A stretch of DNA of 64,000 bases, from positions 55,503,001 to 55,567,000 of the forward strand of contig NC_083701.1 of assembly GCF_033118175.1 (NCBI RefSeq), in the 5' to 3' direction. Within the stretch, counting starts at the first letter, position 1. Each line of letters starts with the position of its first letter. The notes under the pieces were generated by a model, which was given only the letters and a program-made list of their open reading frames with translations, was not told the origin of the DNA and made no database searches. Of the stretch, positions 32,273 through 45,350 are shown one piece after another. The position numbers and the translations under genes are program-made. This DNA is from Dama dama (taxonomy: Eukaryota > Chordata > Mammalia > Artiodactyla > Cervidae).

Positions 32273-34370
32273 TATTCAAGGTTTTTATCTAGATTAGGAA
32301 AAAGGGAGTGTATGGGTAGCAGAGTTTGAACCCACACTCTTTTTCCATATTGGAATTCTTGTGTTAGTTCTGTGAGAAGTTGAACTTACTTGATTTTAAT
32401 TTTTAAATTTTCTTAAATATAGGGTATCATTTTTCTCTACTCCATGAACTTTCATTGACACAGTTCCTATACGGAAAGGGTAGTGTTTGTTTTTCTTGTT
32501 AAGCTTCTTAATGCTATAAGGGTCTTGGTATAAAAGAGAAAATCCTTGTCATTTGTTATTTTCTACTCTTTTTCCCCTCTCCTTTTTGAGTGCTGTGTTT
32601 ATTTTAAGGACAAGGAAAAAAAATCCCCCAAAATGGAAAGCATATGCATAAATGCAAGCCTTTGAAGTATCCTTCTTCCTAGAAGCCCAAAGTCCAAGAA
32701 AGTGAAAAGAAGGAGGAGTAGCGCATAAGGGGAGGAAAACCACAGACTTAACAGGCATATTGTAGGATTACATGGAGAGGGGATTCTCAGACCTGCCGCC
32801 TCAAGTCACCTTTTCTTTACATTTGAATGTTTTCTCTAACATGCAGCTATTTCTTGAAACTGCAACATAGTGCTGAGAACTCACACAGTCTTGGGCCCCA
32901 CCCACTTATATTACTTAAGAACACTTGTTAATCATCTAGGGAGTGCTCATCCTCTGAAAGCTTTTCCAGGACCCAGTTGTCCCACTGCCCACTGCACTTT
33001 GGACAGATGTGTCCATGAAGGCAGATTTACCTCAAAGCTAATGGGGGCCTGAGCTTCAGGCCCTCTCATTTGTACATGCTTCTTAGTGTCCTCAGAATTG
33101 TTGTAGAGAGTTCTGTGTGGGAAGGGAGGTCAGTTGCATTTCAGAAGCAGCCTTATGTAAGCAAAGTATTGTAAATTACCAAAGATACAATCCTGCAAGG
33201 GTCCCATAACTTGTATTTTCCCCTCTTGTTCAAAATGATCACATTTATACCTGGTTGTGCATTCATAATCCTTAATTCTTTTTCTAAGGGGATTCGCAAA
33301 TAGTATAAGCTTCAGCCATCACAAAATCTGGAGCTCTCCTGATTGTTCTACTGAAAATTGAAGAAACCTGGCCTAAGCTTGTTTGGAAGGGATACCCAGA
33401 TTGCTTCCAGGAACAACAATGAACACCAGCTCTTGGTGTGTTCTGGATGAAAGCTTGGGACCCATTTCAACTCCTTTGGCCTTGGCTTTATTATTCATAT
33501 AATGGGAAAATAACTGTAGTCTCCCATTCATAAACTTCCAGATCCAAAAGGGAGGAAACCTTGGTTGGGACAATCCCAGGATAGGCCTCTGATGGACTCA
33601 GCTTGAGACTGATGTGTCCAGGGTTTTAATTTCTGTGACAGGAAGCCCCCAGCAGAGCCAATGGAAAGGGTAACGGAGATAATGGGTGTGGAGAGCAGTG
33701 TGATGTCATCTATGAAGGCAAGTAAAACATATTGGGAAGATATTTACTAAATTATCTCTACTTTAATTGAGTTTCTTTACATGTATGTCTTGTCCATAAA
33801 AATACAGATTTTGTAAAAGGCATAACATTTTTCATATATCTCATTATCTTCAGTATTATCTATAATGTCTTGACCAGAGTGGTCTGGCTAAACTAATAAA
33901 TCAGGAAATGAAGAGAAAAAAATCAATGTAGCATCCTCCTGTAATAGAATATAGCCATTATATTGTTAACGGAACCTGAATTTTATACCAGAAATCAGAT
34001 ACCAAACAATATTCATGTTCCCTTAATGTGATTTTTCCAATACATGAAAAATATATAAATGGTCTTTCTAATGTGTCAGAAATATTTTATTTCAATATAT
34101 GACCAATATGCAAATTGTTGTTTTAATTTTGTTAATTTCCTCACAGGGTTCTAAGAAACACTATTATTCCAAATAAAATGCCTAAACCCTTAGTAGTCAT
34201 CATTATGCTAATACATAATCAAGAATGCATACAGAATATTATTTTACTCAATAGCTATGATGGCTGCCCAGTGTTTTTCAGTTATGTTTAGCACTGAATC
34301 CTCCCTAGAGATACATTATGCTCCGGTCCTATGCTGTCTTAGGTGGGGAATAATGTGGCCATTACATTCA
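32273..34370. other. Repeat-poor stretch, no gene recognised
   Basis: About 2.1 kb without a recognisable SINE or LINE. The part from 32,780 to 33,720 is somewhat GC-richer than its surroundings. Open frames here are short and I could not link them to a family. Confidence 0.4.
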
Positions 34371-34415
34371 TTTTTTTTTTTTTTTTAATGCAATTGCCCA
34401 AAAACAGTTTTTATT
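34371..34415 (-). other. Poly(A) tract with upstream AATAAA on minus strand
   Basis: T16 at 34,371-34,386, followed 23 bases later by tttatt (34,410-34,415). On the minus strand this reads AATAAA, ~23 nt, then A16, the geometry of a retrotransposed mRNA end. The sequence further right (34,416-34,500), which would be its body, was not recognised as any gene or repeat. Confidence 0.35.
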
Positions 34416-34516
34416 AGCTAGTCATATTACTGATGAGTTAACCTCTTAATTATCCTTCTTGGAACTGCTATGTTTTCGAATATTTATTAATATTACAGTT
34501 AAAGACTCCTGAATGT

Positions 34517-34734
34517 GTGTGTGTGTGTGTTAGTCACTTAGTTGTGTCTGCCTCTTTGCAACCCTATGGACTGTAGCCCGCCAAGCTCCTCTGTCCATGG
34601 GATTCTCCAGGCAAGAATACAGGAGTGCATCACCATACACCTCTCCAGGGGATCTTTCCAACCAGGGATTGAACCCGGGTCTCCCACATTTCAGGCAGAT
34701 TCTTTACCATCTGAGCCACCAAGGAAGCCCAGGG
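34517..34734 (-). mobile_element. Bov-tA SINE with TG tail and target-site duplication
   Basis: Antisense element with a (tg)n run at its 3' end (from about 34,515). The flanks aaagactcctgaatgt (34,501-34,516) and aaaggctcctgagtgt (34,735-34,750) match at 14 of 16 bases. The two transitions indicate some age. Confidence 0.92.
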
Positions 34735-34750
34735 AAAGGCTCCTGAGTGT

Positions 34751-35799
34751 AGTGTCTTGGAAATTACACATGCCTAAGATTGAACAATAATAATTTGACA
34801 AATTCTTGAAAGTATTATTTAATCACGTTTTACCATCATTTCTTGACTCTTAAAGGGATTTTTATCATATAAAATCCCCAAGAAATCCATGCAAGTTACA
34901 GGTGTTCTCTTGGCCTAAATATGTACTTAATTCAGTTCCAACATTTCAAAGAGTTAGCCGTGTTTATAGACAATCTTTATTTCATTATTGTTATATTTTC
35001 CATAGTAGAATCTAATTATTTTTAACATGAGAAGAGGAAAAGGTACTTAAAACCATTTTTCTTCTTTATTTTAACAACTGCACTTAGAGTAGTAATGTAC
35101 AGTGAAAGAATGATTACAAATATATTGTTAACAACTAACATTTATTAAGCAATGTTTCCTATATGTCTTGGCTTAGTTTTCCTAGGAAACAAACTCTGAG
35201 AGATTTCTGTGTAATTTGTGGGGAAGGGGAGCACTGCTCTCAGGAGCAATGCCTGTAAAGGAGAGAAGGGAGCTGAACTGAGCAAAAGGAGACGTTCAAC
35301 TATGAAGTCGTTGAAACAGAGATTTCTTCTGATCCCACAAGAAGCTCTGGAGCTGGAATTTCTTTTTTGAGGGCCCTGGTCATTGTATTTCAACCAGACT
35401 ATCCAAAGAGCAAGGGGCATAATCTTGGCGGGACAGCACCCTTCAGCTGACGGTTTACAGAAGGGTGCAGCTGAGGGTCATCAACAGCCAACACTGCCTG
35501 CACCTGGAGGTGTGGAGGCTCCCTTCTTATCCACTATAATGACGTATTATCTTACATATTATCTTACGTCATCAGTGTTACATGAAAACTGTTTACCAGT
35601 AGGCTCAGAATAGGGAGTGGACAAGGGCAGCCTTGATTCGTTGTCTTTGTCAATTTCCATGGTGTCAATACTCCCACCCATGGCCAATTTCAAGTTAACA
35701 ACTTGATAGTGAACAGAGTTAAGAAGTGGGCACAATCAGTCCACAATCACCTCCTAGAAATATGAACAGGCTCCAGAACATCTCTTAAAAATCAACTCT
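34751..35799. other. Gene-free stretch with possible old repeat
   Basis: A short antisense MIR-like end occurs at about 35,125-35,160. The GC-richer segment 35,165-35,760 (aggagcaatgcctgtaaagg, gagctggaatttcttttttg) reads like an old LTR or LINE-type repeat, but I cannot assign it. A direct pair tatcttacatattatcttac is at 35,548-35,567. Confidence 0.35.
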
Positions 35800-35995
35800 T
35801 TGATAAAAAATAGTATTAATTCCATTTGTGAAATGGAAGAGCATATAAGAAACACATTACTCAACAGGTTAATAGTAGTGATTCTGAAGGATATGGCATT
35901 ATAGGGTTACGTTCACTTCCTCTTTACCATCTGAATTTTAGAATGACAATATGTTATCCAAAAAAATAAAATATATTATGAAAGGAAAAAAAAGA
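35800..35995 (+). mobile_element. L1M 3' end fragment
   Basis: 'aggttaatagtagtgattct' through 'aatgacaatatgttatccaa' and A-rich tail, matching an old L1 3' UTR. Confidence 0.5.
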
Positions 35996-36539
35996 AACAC
36001 ATTGCTTAATTCTTCTATATATTCAACTTGCAGATTTCCTTGCAAAATAAATGCTAACTGTAGAGTTTTCCACAGTTGCATTTAAACATGCCTATCTATA
36101 TATATTCAGTTTCTTATGTATATGTATTTGAGTAAAACTATGTTTTAAAAATTTTCCAAAAAATAATATCTAAATACTATTTTGGTGAGTTACTATAGTG
36201 ATTTCTTTTAGGTTAAGTAAAAAGTTTAAATTAGACCAAGTGCTAAGGAAACTCTAAATGTAAAATTTATATCATAAAGTCCAGGCCTTTTTGTATTCCA
36301 AGTGTGATATGTAGAGATTACTGAATATTTGAGACTAAAGGCAAAGTAACAAATGCAGGTGACTGTGTATTAAATCTTTTGTAAGAAGCTACTGGAGACA
36401 TCTGGAAAAGTGAATCAAGATTTTCAGTCTGGCTGAGAGAACAAGATTAGTATCAGCTGTGTTTGGAATTTAACTATAATAAGTTTAATGGATCCTAGAA
36501 ACATGTTCATTCTTTTGTATGGCATTATTTTTAAGAAGC
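35996..36539. other. No recognisable feature
   Basis: AT-rich DNA between two old L1 3' ends. Confidence 0.45.
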
Positions 36540-36855
36540 TAAAATGAGTTTTTGGGGCGATGAAAATACTCTTATGATACTATAATGATAGATGTAGTTA
36601 TACATTTGTCTAAGCTCACAAAATGTACAACTGAAAGAGTGAACCTAAACATAAAACTATGGACTTGGGTGATAATGATGTGCTAATGCAGGTTCATCAA
36701 TTGTAGTGAATTTACTGCTCTGATCATGGATATTGATGATGGAGGAGTCATGCATGTGGGGAGTGGGTAGGGAACATGTGGGAAACCTTTTTACCTTCCT
36801 CTCATTTTTTCCATGAATCTAAAAGTGTTCTATTCTACATAAAATCTTTCAAGAA
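36540..36855 (+). mobile_element. L1M 3' end fragment
   Basis: 'gtcatgcatgtggggagtgg', 'taccttcctctcattttttc' and 'aatctaaaagtgttctattc' follow the terminal part of an old L1 3' UTR. Confidence 0.6.
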
Positions 36856-36894
36856 ATCAAAGCTAAGGTTATGTTTTATGAACATTGTGGAGAA

Positions 36895-37125
36895 ACTACA
36901 ATGTAGTATAAAGAGCCTGCATTGTATAGAAGGAGAGATTTGAGTTGGAGTTATAACTGCATGTCCTTGGGCAAACGTTCAATTTCTCTGATCCCCAGTT
37001 TTCTCATCTGTATAAGAGAGTGTATCAATAATACCTCTCTTGCAGGTTGTTGACAAGTTTAAATGGGGCATCTGATTGCTCAAGGCATAATAAATTATAA
37101 CTGATGTAATTAATGTCAGAAGCTG
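36895..37125 (+). mobile_element. MIR SINE, nearly complete
   Basis: It runs from the tRNA-like 5' part (tagtataaagagcctgcatt) through 'cagttttctcatctgtataa' to 'aataatacctctcttgcagg'. It is the best preserved MIR in the window. Confidence 0.7.
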
Positions 37126-39284
37126 AGCATTTGGAACTGACTTATCAGCAGACAAAAACAATTGTTTGATGTTTCTTGGAATTTTCCTTAAAACTTAGAA
37201 TAAATTATTTTCATTTGTGAGTAGAAGATATCAATAAACTCAAGGAGTATGTATGTACTTGCTCCCTATAGATAACTCTGAAAGAATGAATTCTAATAGG
37301 TATTTAACGTGAAACTCATTAAAATTCTATTCAGCGGCCCACAAATGGAACACAAATGATTAATGGAAGCCAGTACAAATAAGAAGTGTCCCAGAAAAAA
37401 AATAAGATGACAGAGATAAGATATATGAATTATCATGCTTGTGAACAACATGTAAGAAAGCTATTTTAATTGGTATCACAGCAAACGCTCAAATTATAAT
37501 GAAATGACAAGCTTAACCATTTCTCACTTGCTTTCCTGAAACTAACCTCCTTCCTATCTAAAGTAATCCACACGCAATATTGTGTTTCTTGTGAAACCCT
37601 GAGCTGCAGATAGACTCCATTCACTGGGAGAACTCATTAAGCAAACAATTCAAAGAGCGGCCTTGCTTTTGTACCAGGCCTTATATTGACAGATGCTAAC
37701 CTTACCAGCAAGACTCCTCTTTTGTACACTTGGGATGGGGAAGGAGGTTTTCTTTCCTTTTGTAGCTTAGGGGAGGACTGACAGAGACACCGAAGTCTCG
37801 TTTCTCTTACTCTTCAGCGTGGCTTTTGGATACTTGTAAGTGGTACAGAAAAAGTAGACTTTACTGTCTTCTCCTTTTCTTTCCAGTTTTACTTTGTTTT
37901 GACTTGTGTCTTAGTCATATTTTATGTCCTCACAAAGGCTGTGGGCCATTTTTAATAGGCTTGGAGAGAAATGTTACTTAACTTTTTTATGTTGGCATGT
38001 TTTCATGCAAAGTGTGACTAATACTGTTTCCATTGTTATTTAACAAAAGAATAAAAGGGAATTTTTCACTCATAATGAAAAAATGCTGACAGCTACTAGA
38101 TAAGGATATACCCTTTACCTTTTTGCTTTCTGAGATTCTTTATATGTAATAGAAAATTTTTTAAAATTGTATCCATAATATCTAGTACCATGTTGTCCCT
38201 GTCAAAATAAAGCAAAATATTGTCTTGCTATTTTTATAAGAATCAATAATATAAAAGTGTCAGAATTTATGACTATCTTTAGAAAAATTCCAACTGGAAG
38301 ACATATTCTGATGGAATTTAAAGAATTAAACATCCAAGGATTATTTTTTCACACATGTTCTAATTTATGTATTAATCAACAAGTACTAGTGTTAGAAGAA
38401 ATAGTTATGAATAAATGTAATTTCCATATGAGATCAGTTCTTTTAATGATTAGTGCTGTGGGGACTTGGGACATATCTATTTGTTTTTACATTGATGGGC
38501 ATGTTTTCAGAACTAAAAAGTATTTGGACAATAAAAACTTTTAATTTTTTGAACTACTTGTGTGTTCTTATGTAATGAAAGGAAATTTCTAAACCAAATA
38601 TCTAGAGATTCTTTCTCCACAGACCATATATAAATGATGATCTAAGTGACAGATTGATAACAAAAGTTTGGGGGCAATTCCCAATTCCTCCAGGGTTGAC
38701 AAGAAGAGTATTATGTAACTGAAAGGGTGCGAAACCTGAGGCTGTCCCTCTCCACCTGGCTGGGAATTATATGCATCTTTAACAATATAGTCTACCAAGT
38801 TTAGGAATGGAATAGTCAGTTAAATAAAGGAGACAGTAAAGACTCACAGCAAACCTGTGATGTTTGCTTGGATACTAGCAATCATAGTTTTAAATCCTGG
38901 TGATTCCTTCTCAGAATAAAATCATGGCATCTTTTTTTAAAGAACTCATGGGCTATTTCATTTATAGTTCATGATTAATACAGTCAGGCCTTAAAACCCT
39001 TTTTTTTTTTTTTTTTCCTTTAATATTTGAACTGCAGCTGAGCCCAAGTGTGTTTCCTTGTTGAACAGAGGTATCATGTTTAATGTTAGCAGTCACACTA
39101 GCAAATCCTTCTTTTTTTACCTGTAAATAATTATAGACATAGACCGTTTCAGAGAGTAAGTTAGATGAATACTTAAGTAATTGCTTATCGAATAAGCTAC
39201 TAGGAGCTATGAACAGTGATCAGTGCAATTGATCCACTTGTGATATGCTGATAGGCATTCTGTAAAAGCTTCATGGTTAATGTC
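37126..39284. other. Repeat-poor stretch, no gene recognised
   Basis: Over 2 kb without recognisable transposable elements apart from a T-run at 39,001-39,017. A 95-codon open frame (38,257-38,544) has AT-rich codons and no recognisable motif and is probably chance. The segment 37,330-37,860 reads as unique sequence with scattered CpGs. Confidence 0.4.
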
Positions 39285-39465
39285 TCTTGGATTCTGAGTC
39301 AGATAAACCCAAATTAAAATCTTGGCTCCTGTCCTTATCTTCTTTAAGTTTAAAATTCTTCTTTATCTGTAAAATGGGTATATATTAACTCCTGGAGTTA
39401 TTGTGGAGAATAAATGAAGTCATGAATATAAAGTGCTTAATAGTGGTTGATATAGAGTAGAGGTG
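39285..39465 (+). mobile_element. MIR SINE
   Basis: 'aaattaaaatcttggctcct', 'ttctttatctgtaaaatggg' and 'aaagtgcttaatagtggttg' are in MIR order. Confidence 0.65.
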
Positions 39466-39693
39466 CAATACATGACATATTTATAATGGCTACTGAGAAA
39501 CATTATCTTGTGAGATCCTTTGAAATTAGTTAAACCTAAATACCTGATCTTTTCCACTCAAAAGCTTTGGAATAGCCCAAAGCTTTGACTGGATTGAAGT
39601 TTATCCTCCTTGGTCAATGTTCATGTCTTTTTCTCTCTTTCTCTACTTGTGTACATGATAGGATGAAGAGGGGTCATGATTGATTTTAGACCT

Positions 39694-39912
39694 TGAAAGT
39701 GAAAGTGAAAGTGAAGTCGCTCAGTCATGTCCGACTCTTTGTGACCCCACGGACTGTAGCCCACAAGGCTCCTCCATCCATGGAATTTTCTAGGCAAGAG
39801 TACTGGAGTGGGTTGCCATGTCCTTCTCCAGGGGATTTTCCTGACCCAGGGATCGAACCCCGGTCTCCCGCATTGCGGGCAGACGCTTTAATGTCTGAGC
39901 CACCAGGGAATC
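39694..39912 (-). mobile_element. Bov-tA SINE
   Basis: Complete antisense element with tail gaaagtgaaagtgaaagtga at the left. The short flank agacct occurs at 39,688-39,693 and 39,913-39,918 (only 6 bp). CpGs are better preserved in this copy than in most others, suggesting a young insertion. Confidence 0.92.
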
Positions 39913-39919
39913 AGACCTA

Positions 39920-41949
39920 GAAAATATATTATTGATAAATTTATGAATTCATTCTTGGCTTAGGATACTTATTAACTTTCTATGTCAGAAGAGAAGTAAA
40001 AGATACTTATTTGAGTTTTGTACAAATAACTGACTCCATCAAGTAATTCCATAGGCAAGATCTTCTTCCCTTCATTTGAGAGGATGGTTATCTTCAGGCA
40101 GTTTTACAACTTTGCCTGAATAGAAAAAAAAATCTCTATTAATTCAGGAGCTTTAAAATAAAAGCTAGAACTCTGAAGGAAGGGCTTTATGGCTGGTGAC
40201 AGGCCAGTATTTTATCCTTGTCTGGTTTCAGCTGGCTCTCATTATGTGAACAAAATACAAGCTTTCAGATTGGATCCAAAATTCCTACTTTGTGTGACCC
40301 AGATGTTGTTTCACCTTTTTCTCCTTTGTTACTTACGTATGAATGGCTACTTTACTTACACCTTCAAAAGTCATTAGCCCTTTTAATTTCACTGTTTTAC
40401 TGGGTTTTTCAAGTAGTATTGCATACATCAACAAATATGGCACTACATTCTTACAGGTTTCTTCAAATAGCTAAATAGAGAAGCATGAAAATTGTCAATC
40501 CAGATTAACAAGTGTCCCATCAAATCTGTTGGTTCGTCCCAAACCAATACTAAACTCGACTGATTGTCATGTAATTACTAAGCAACTTGGTATCATCACA
40601 AACAAAAGAGCAGAAACACCCATGTGCCCACTTTTTCTAAACTTTTCTCATCAAATATTTTTTGATGTTGTCTAAAGAAAAGCAGTTTAAAGGTTTTGGC
40701 TTGAAAAGATTATATTATGCTCAGCTAAATAAATTGTCATGGAAAGTGATAAAATTGCAGGAGGGGCGTTGTTTTGGAGAAGATAAAGTAAATCACTGTC
40801 TTACACCAGATTTGATTTAATAATCTTTGCTGCATAGTTTGTCTGAAGTTCTCTGGTTTAAAAAAAAAGAAGTCTAAACCTTTCTTACATGAAAAGCAAA
40901 TATCTGCTTTATACACATCTCACATAAAGAGGAAAAAATTGTATTACAGTACTTCAGTCCCTTGAAGACACTGCATAGCTGTAATTTTTAGTCAATGATC
41001 TGAGGCCATAGCACGTTACAGAAGGTAAACATTTACGTGCCAGTTTATAGAGACAGAACAATTCTTAGTTTAATGTATTCATTATTTTTACAGGACTCTA
41101 GAGAAAATCCTGTCCTCAAAGGCACTCCTTTCCCACTGTAGAATTACATAATTTAAAATTGATGCTGCTGCTGTTTAAATAGCTTGTGTTTAAGTAGTTT
41201 GGGATTGAAACCAACTGATAAATTCATAGTCACAAAACATTTCTGCCCCATCTTGTAACTTTCTTCTTTCTGTTGAAGAGAGAAAATAGCATACCTTTCA
41301 GATGTGTCCTCGTCAGATTTGATTCTTCCAGATGAATTTGCAGCTTTATTTAATGAGCTAAGATTTACTCTTGTTGCCAGCAGCCTCTTATTATCTTAGC
41401 TGCTTCTAGGATGTTCATGATCTAGTTGAGGGAAATGCAACATTTAAATGTGGACAGTTACCAAGTTCTCTTCCCAGGAATGAAAATAATGAGCGATGGA
41501 GACTGATCTAGAGAGTTTTCTTGATTGAAGAAACTTGAATTAGAGTCCTGTGCTTGGAAGCTGCCCTTTCAAAAAAAAAAAAAGAGAGTTGGCAAATGCT
41601 AATACTGCTCTTTCTAGAAGTCTTCATGAATATATGATATTTCTGGTGTTGTATCATATAATGACAGTGGTGTTGGCCTTTAACTAGCCTTTCCATCCAT
41701 TCAACCTGACATCCTAATGTTGTGCATTATTCTACTAAAAGTACAACTCTTTTATGATTTTCTGTTCAAAAACATCTATGATGATTATGGCATGATTATA
41801 AGTTAAGCACTATTCCTCACTCCTTCATCAGTGCCCTTTGTAATGTGGTTACCACTCACCTGTCCATTCTTTCTTTACTTTGTTTCTGTTCTTACTGTGT
41901 GTACCAAGAAATTGAGTCCTTACTATGTCTTAAACATTGTCCTCACTTC
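39920..41949. other. Repeat-poor stretch, no gene recognised
   Basis: About 2 kb without recognisable elements apart from A/T runs at 40,858-40,868 and 41,571-41,583. The part at 40,500-41,420 reads as unique sequence and is a fair conserved non-coding candidate. Confidence 0.4.
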
Positions 41950-42255
41950 CCCTCTCACAGTACGTCGAAAGTCCTCTTTTCTGTGTCTACGTACTGTTCA
42001 AGATGTTTTTCAGATGCCATCTTCACCTTATATATTTTCTGACTCCCTCAGACCAAGGAGATCTTTCATTTAGCTTTTTATTTCTTTCATGACATTGGTC
42101 AAAGGAATCTTGAGTCAGATTTTCATATTTTCTAGTTACATTCCTTTTCCTCCTGAACTATTTAGCTCTTTAAAATTTGAGATTGTATTTCATGTATTTA
42201 TTTATTTATCTCATTGGTTAGTACACAGTTACACACAATTGTTCAATAGCTCTAT
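41950..42255 (+). mobile_element. L2 LINE 3' fragment
   Basis: 'gatgccatcttcacc', 'ttttctgactccctcagacc', 'actatttagctctttaaaat' and 'gttacacacaattgttcaat' follow the L2 3' end in order. It is very decayed. Confidence 0.45.
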
Positions 42256-43312
42256 TATGATTCCATTATAAGGGGGAGCCTGCCATGGCCATCTAGTACT
42301 GTGTTTATAGAAGGGTTGGCTTTAAAGCATGCAAAGGATTTTTGATGTGTTAAAATAGGCTGAATTATTGATGTAACATAACATGGGAGCAGACGAGTTT
42401 CTTTCTATTGTTTGTCCAAAAAGCACTAAGTCATGACCCTTTACTGGATCACCTTCACCTTATCAGTGGCATATACTATTGCTTCCACTGAGCAAGATTT
42501 TAACTTTCCGTTAAAGCAAAGCATGGACATTTTCAGACTTAATTTACATCATGTAACAGGACACAAGAGATACTTGATATCCATTTGAGTGAGGTTTTAA
42601 TGGGTAAAGTAAACCTTTTCTTGCAATGGGAAATACCTTAATAAACTCACACACTTGGTTCGACGTGCAGAGCTCTATGATGGGAAACTTGAGCATGGTC
42701 TCTGAAAGGTTTCAGATCCATTTTGTAAAAGTATCAATGGTTTTCACTTAGACTGGAATGTCACTAAAAGAAATCTTAGTTAACTCTAAATACAAACCCA
42801 GATAACGTTAGAGGTTATTGGGCTCTTTCATTCTATACTGTTCGAAATGAATAGTCTTGCACTAAAGTTTTACTCTGAGAAAGCTCTTCCACTTGGACAT
42901 GACCTCTTCTGTAGAACATGTCCACACATATTTTACCATATGATCATGGAGAACAGAATCATGGATGAGCAACAAATTTTAGCACTACTGCTTCTGTACA
43001 AGATTTTTTTTTTTTTTAATTATGCTGATTTAGAATGATGCAGCAACCCATGGTCCTTATCAGGGCAGTGAAAACTGGATTTGACTACCACCTAGTTCAG
43101 CAGCGACTCTGTTACAGTTACAACAAGCAGTATATTTTAGTCCTACACCCTGGTATATCCTATGATTATCTGCTTAGTATGTTCAGAGCTGTTCATAATA
43201 CTAATATTGTAACCAGTTTGACAAAATTTAAAGAGAGGCAGCTCTGTGCAAGATGCCCGTTGTACTCTTCTTTCTTTATGCCTCCTCTCATATCCAGTGG
43301 CCATTCATAGGT
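42256..43312. other. No gene recognised
   Basis: Unique-looking DNA with a T14 run at about 43,004-43,018. Open frames at 42,847-43,038 and 43,035-43,310 have no motif I can place and no shared reading frame. Confidence 0.4.
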
Positions 43313-43939
43313 TGGGAAACAGTGGAGACAGTGGCTGACTTTATTTTTCTGGGCTCCAAAATACTGCAGATGGTGATTGCAGTAATGAAATTAAAAGACA
43401 CTTACTCCTTGAAAAGAAAGTTATGACAAACCTAGACAGCATATTAAAAAGCAGAGACATTACTTTGCCAACAAAGGTCCATCTAGTCAAGGCTATGGTT
43501 TTACCAGTGGTCATGTGTGGATGTGAGAGTTGGACTATAAAGAAAGCTGGGTGCTGAAAAATTGATGCTTTTGAACTGTGGTGTTGGAGAAGACTCTTGA
43601 GAGTCCCTTGGACTACAAGAAGATCCAACCAGTCTATCCTAAAGGAGATCAGCCCTGGGTGTTCATTGAAAGGGCTGATGTGGAAGCTGAAACTCCAATA
43701 CTTTGGCCACCTGATGCGAAGAGCTGACTCATTGGAAAAGACCCTGATGCTGGGAAAGATTGAGGGCAGGAGGAGAAGGGGACAACAGAGGATGAGATGG
43801 TTGGATGGCATCACCGACTCAATGGACATGGGTTTGGGTGGACTCCAGGAGTTGGTGGTGGACAGGGAGGCCTGGAGTGCTGTGGTTCATGGGGTCACAA
43901 AGAGTCAGACATGACTGAGCAACTGAACTGAACTGAACT
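43313..43939 (+). mobile_element. 5'-truncated BovB LINE
   Basis: It starts in the RT C-terminal coding part (gggaaacagtggagacagtg) and runs to the 3' terminal gaactgaactgaact tandem. The open piece 43,597-43,914 contains GRRRRGQQRMRWLDGITDSM. Upstream coding is in another frame. The antisense strand is open for 162 codons (43,341-43,829). Confidence 0.94.
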
Positions 43940-44192
43940 TCTTTAGTAGGCAAGAGGGATATCCAAAAAATTTAAAGACTTAAGTTCATATTTGTAGTTG
44001 AATTATGCTTTACTTGGAATTTAGTGCTTAGGTAGACGGTTGAAGGTAAGAAGCATTATACTAGATCTCAGAAGTTGATGTTAAAATAATGTTATGGTTG
44101 TCAAGCTTGGATGAAGCTACTAGTTTTCTGCCCTAATACCTGCTTTATCTAAGTTAGAACTCTCACTTTTTGTGGAGAGTGGGGACTGGGTC

Positions 44193-44406
44193 TGTGAAAG
44201 TGAAAGTGTTACTCCCTCAGTGGTGTCCAACTCTTTGAGACCCCATGGACTGTAGCCAGCCAGGCTTCTCTGTCCATGGAATTCTCTAGGTAAGAATACT
44301 GGAGTGGGTGGCCATTCCCTTTTTCAGGGGATCTTCCCAAACCAGGGACCGAACCCAGGGTCGCATGCCTGCATTGCAGGTGGACTCTTTACCATCTGAG
44401 CCACCT
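44193..44406 (-). mobile_element. Bov-tA SINE
   Basis: Antisense head and BovA body with tail tgaaagtgaaagtgttact at the left. A few extra bases in the head (ccagggtcgcatgcctgcat) mark a small insertion. Confidence 0.9.
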
Positions 44407-45350
44407 ATAGCTGCCTCATAAGAAAATATACAAAACAAAGCAAAAAATACATTTTCCAGTCTCTTTTCCAGACAAGTGAAGCCAGCAGAATTCTGTTGAA
44501 AGGGATGCTGGCAGAAATGTAAAGCAGCAGCTTCTAGGAATTTCCTTTAAAGACACATGCTTTCTATTTCTTCTTGTCTTCTTGCTCCGTCTTATTCTTG
44601 GAATTTTTATGTGGTAGCCAGAATTCTAGTTAGGACCTTGAAAAAGAATTTATTTCCTGGTGTGACCAGGAAGAAAACTGGATACAATCTGGATTCTTAG
44701 GACTTTGATGAGCAGAGCTTTCTTCACAGATCTAAGCAGCTGTATCTAGACTTTTATTTGCAAGAGAAATAACTTTCTGTGTTGGTTATGTCCCTATTAT
44801 TTTTTATTTCTGTTACCATTAGTCGTATTGAGGTCCCACAGAACAGTATGGCACTTAAAGAATTACTAATGAATCATAGAATAATGATACTTAAAAGGAC
44901 CTTAGACTTTGTCTGGTTTGTCATTGTATTCCCAGCACCTAGAAACAGTGTCTGGAGCAATCAGGTATAAAGATATTGAATGAATACATTTCTGAATAGT
45001 CTGCGAACAAGATTTTTTTTTCTCCCCCTCATTCGAGAGTTCTGTTTCTTATTTCTATTTCACGTCTTATGTCACTGGCCAGAGTATCTAAGACAGTGTG
45101 GATTTTGGTTTTCACTTTTCTGTTTACAAAATGGATTTCTAGTATAGTCACCTTTTGAGGAGAATGTTGGTGCTTGAGCTGAATGTTTCCTGAATGCTGT
45201 TTTTCTGTAATTTTACAAGATTGTATCAGATTTTTTAAGTTCAAAGTCTTCCTAAAATCCTTTGATGATCAATTCTTCATCTTAGTTATATCTATTTCTA
45301 AATTGAAATTTTTCCATTCTTACAGATCACCCCCTGCCCATGTACACATG
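44407..45350. other. Gene-free stretch with an L2 tail
   Basis: Apart from the L2 tail at about 44,910-44,990, nothing was recognised. Confidence 0.4.
44910..44990 (+). mobile_element. L2 LINE 3' tail
   Basis: 'cattgtattcccagcaccta', 'gaaacagtgtctggagcaat' and 'aagatattgaatgaatac' match the L2 3' terminus. Confidence 0.6.

Noticed and set aside
38257..38544. 95-codon open frame as a possible gene
   Set aside because: No recognisable domain, AT-driven codon use and no splice or promoter context. Such length is expected by chance in a window this large.
39001..39017. Poly(T) run as a retrocopy tail
   Set aside because: No AATAAA complement at the right spacing. The nearest ATTAAA-like word abuts the run.
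43035..43310. 91-codon open frame next to BovB
   Set aside because: No motif or family resemblance. Neighbouring open frames are in other registers and no gene structure emerges.
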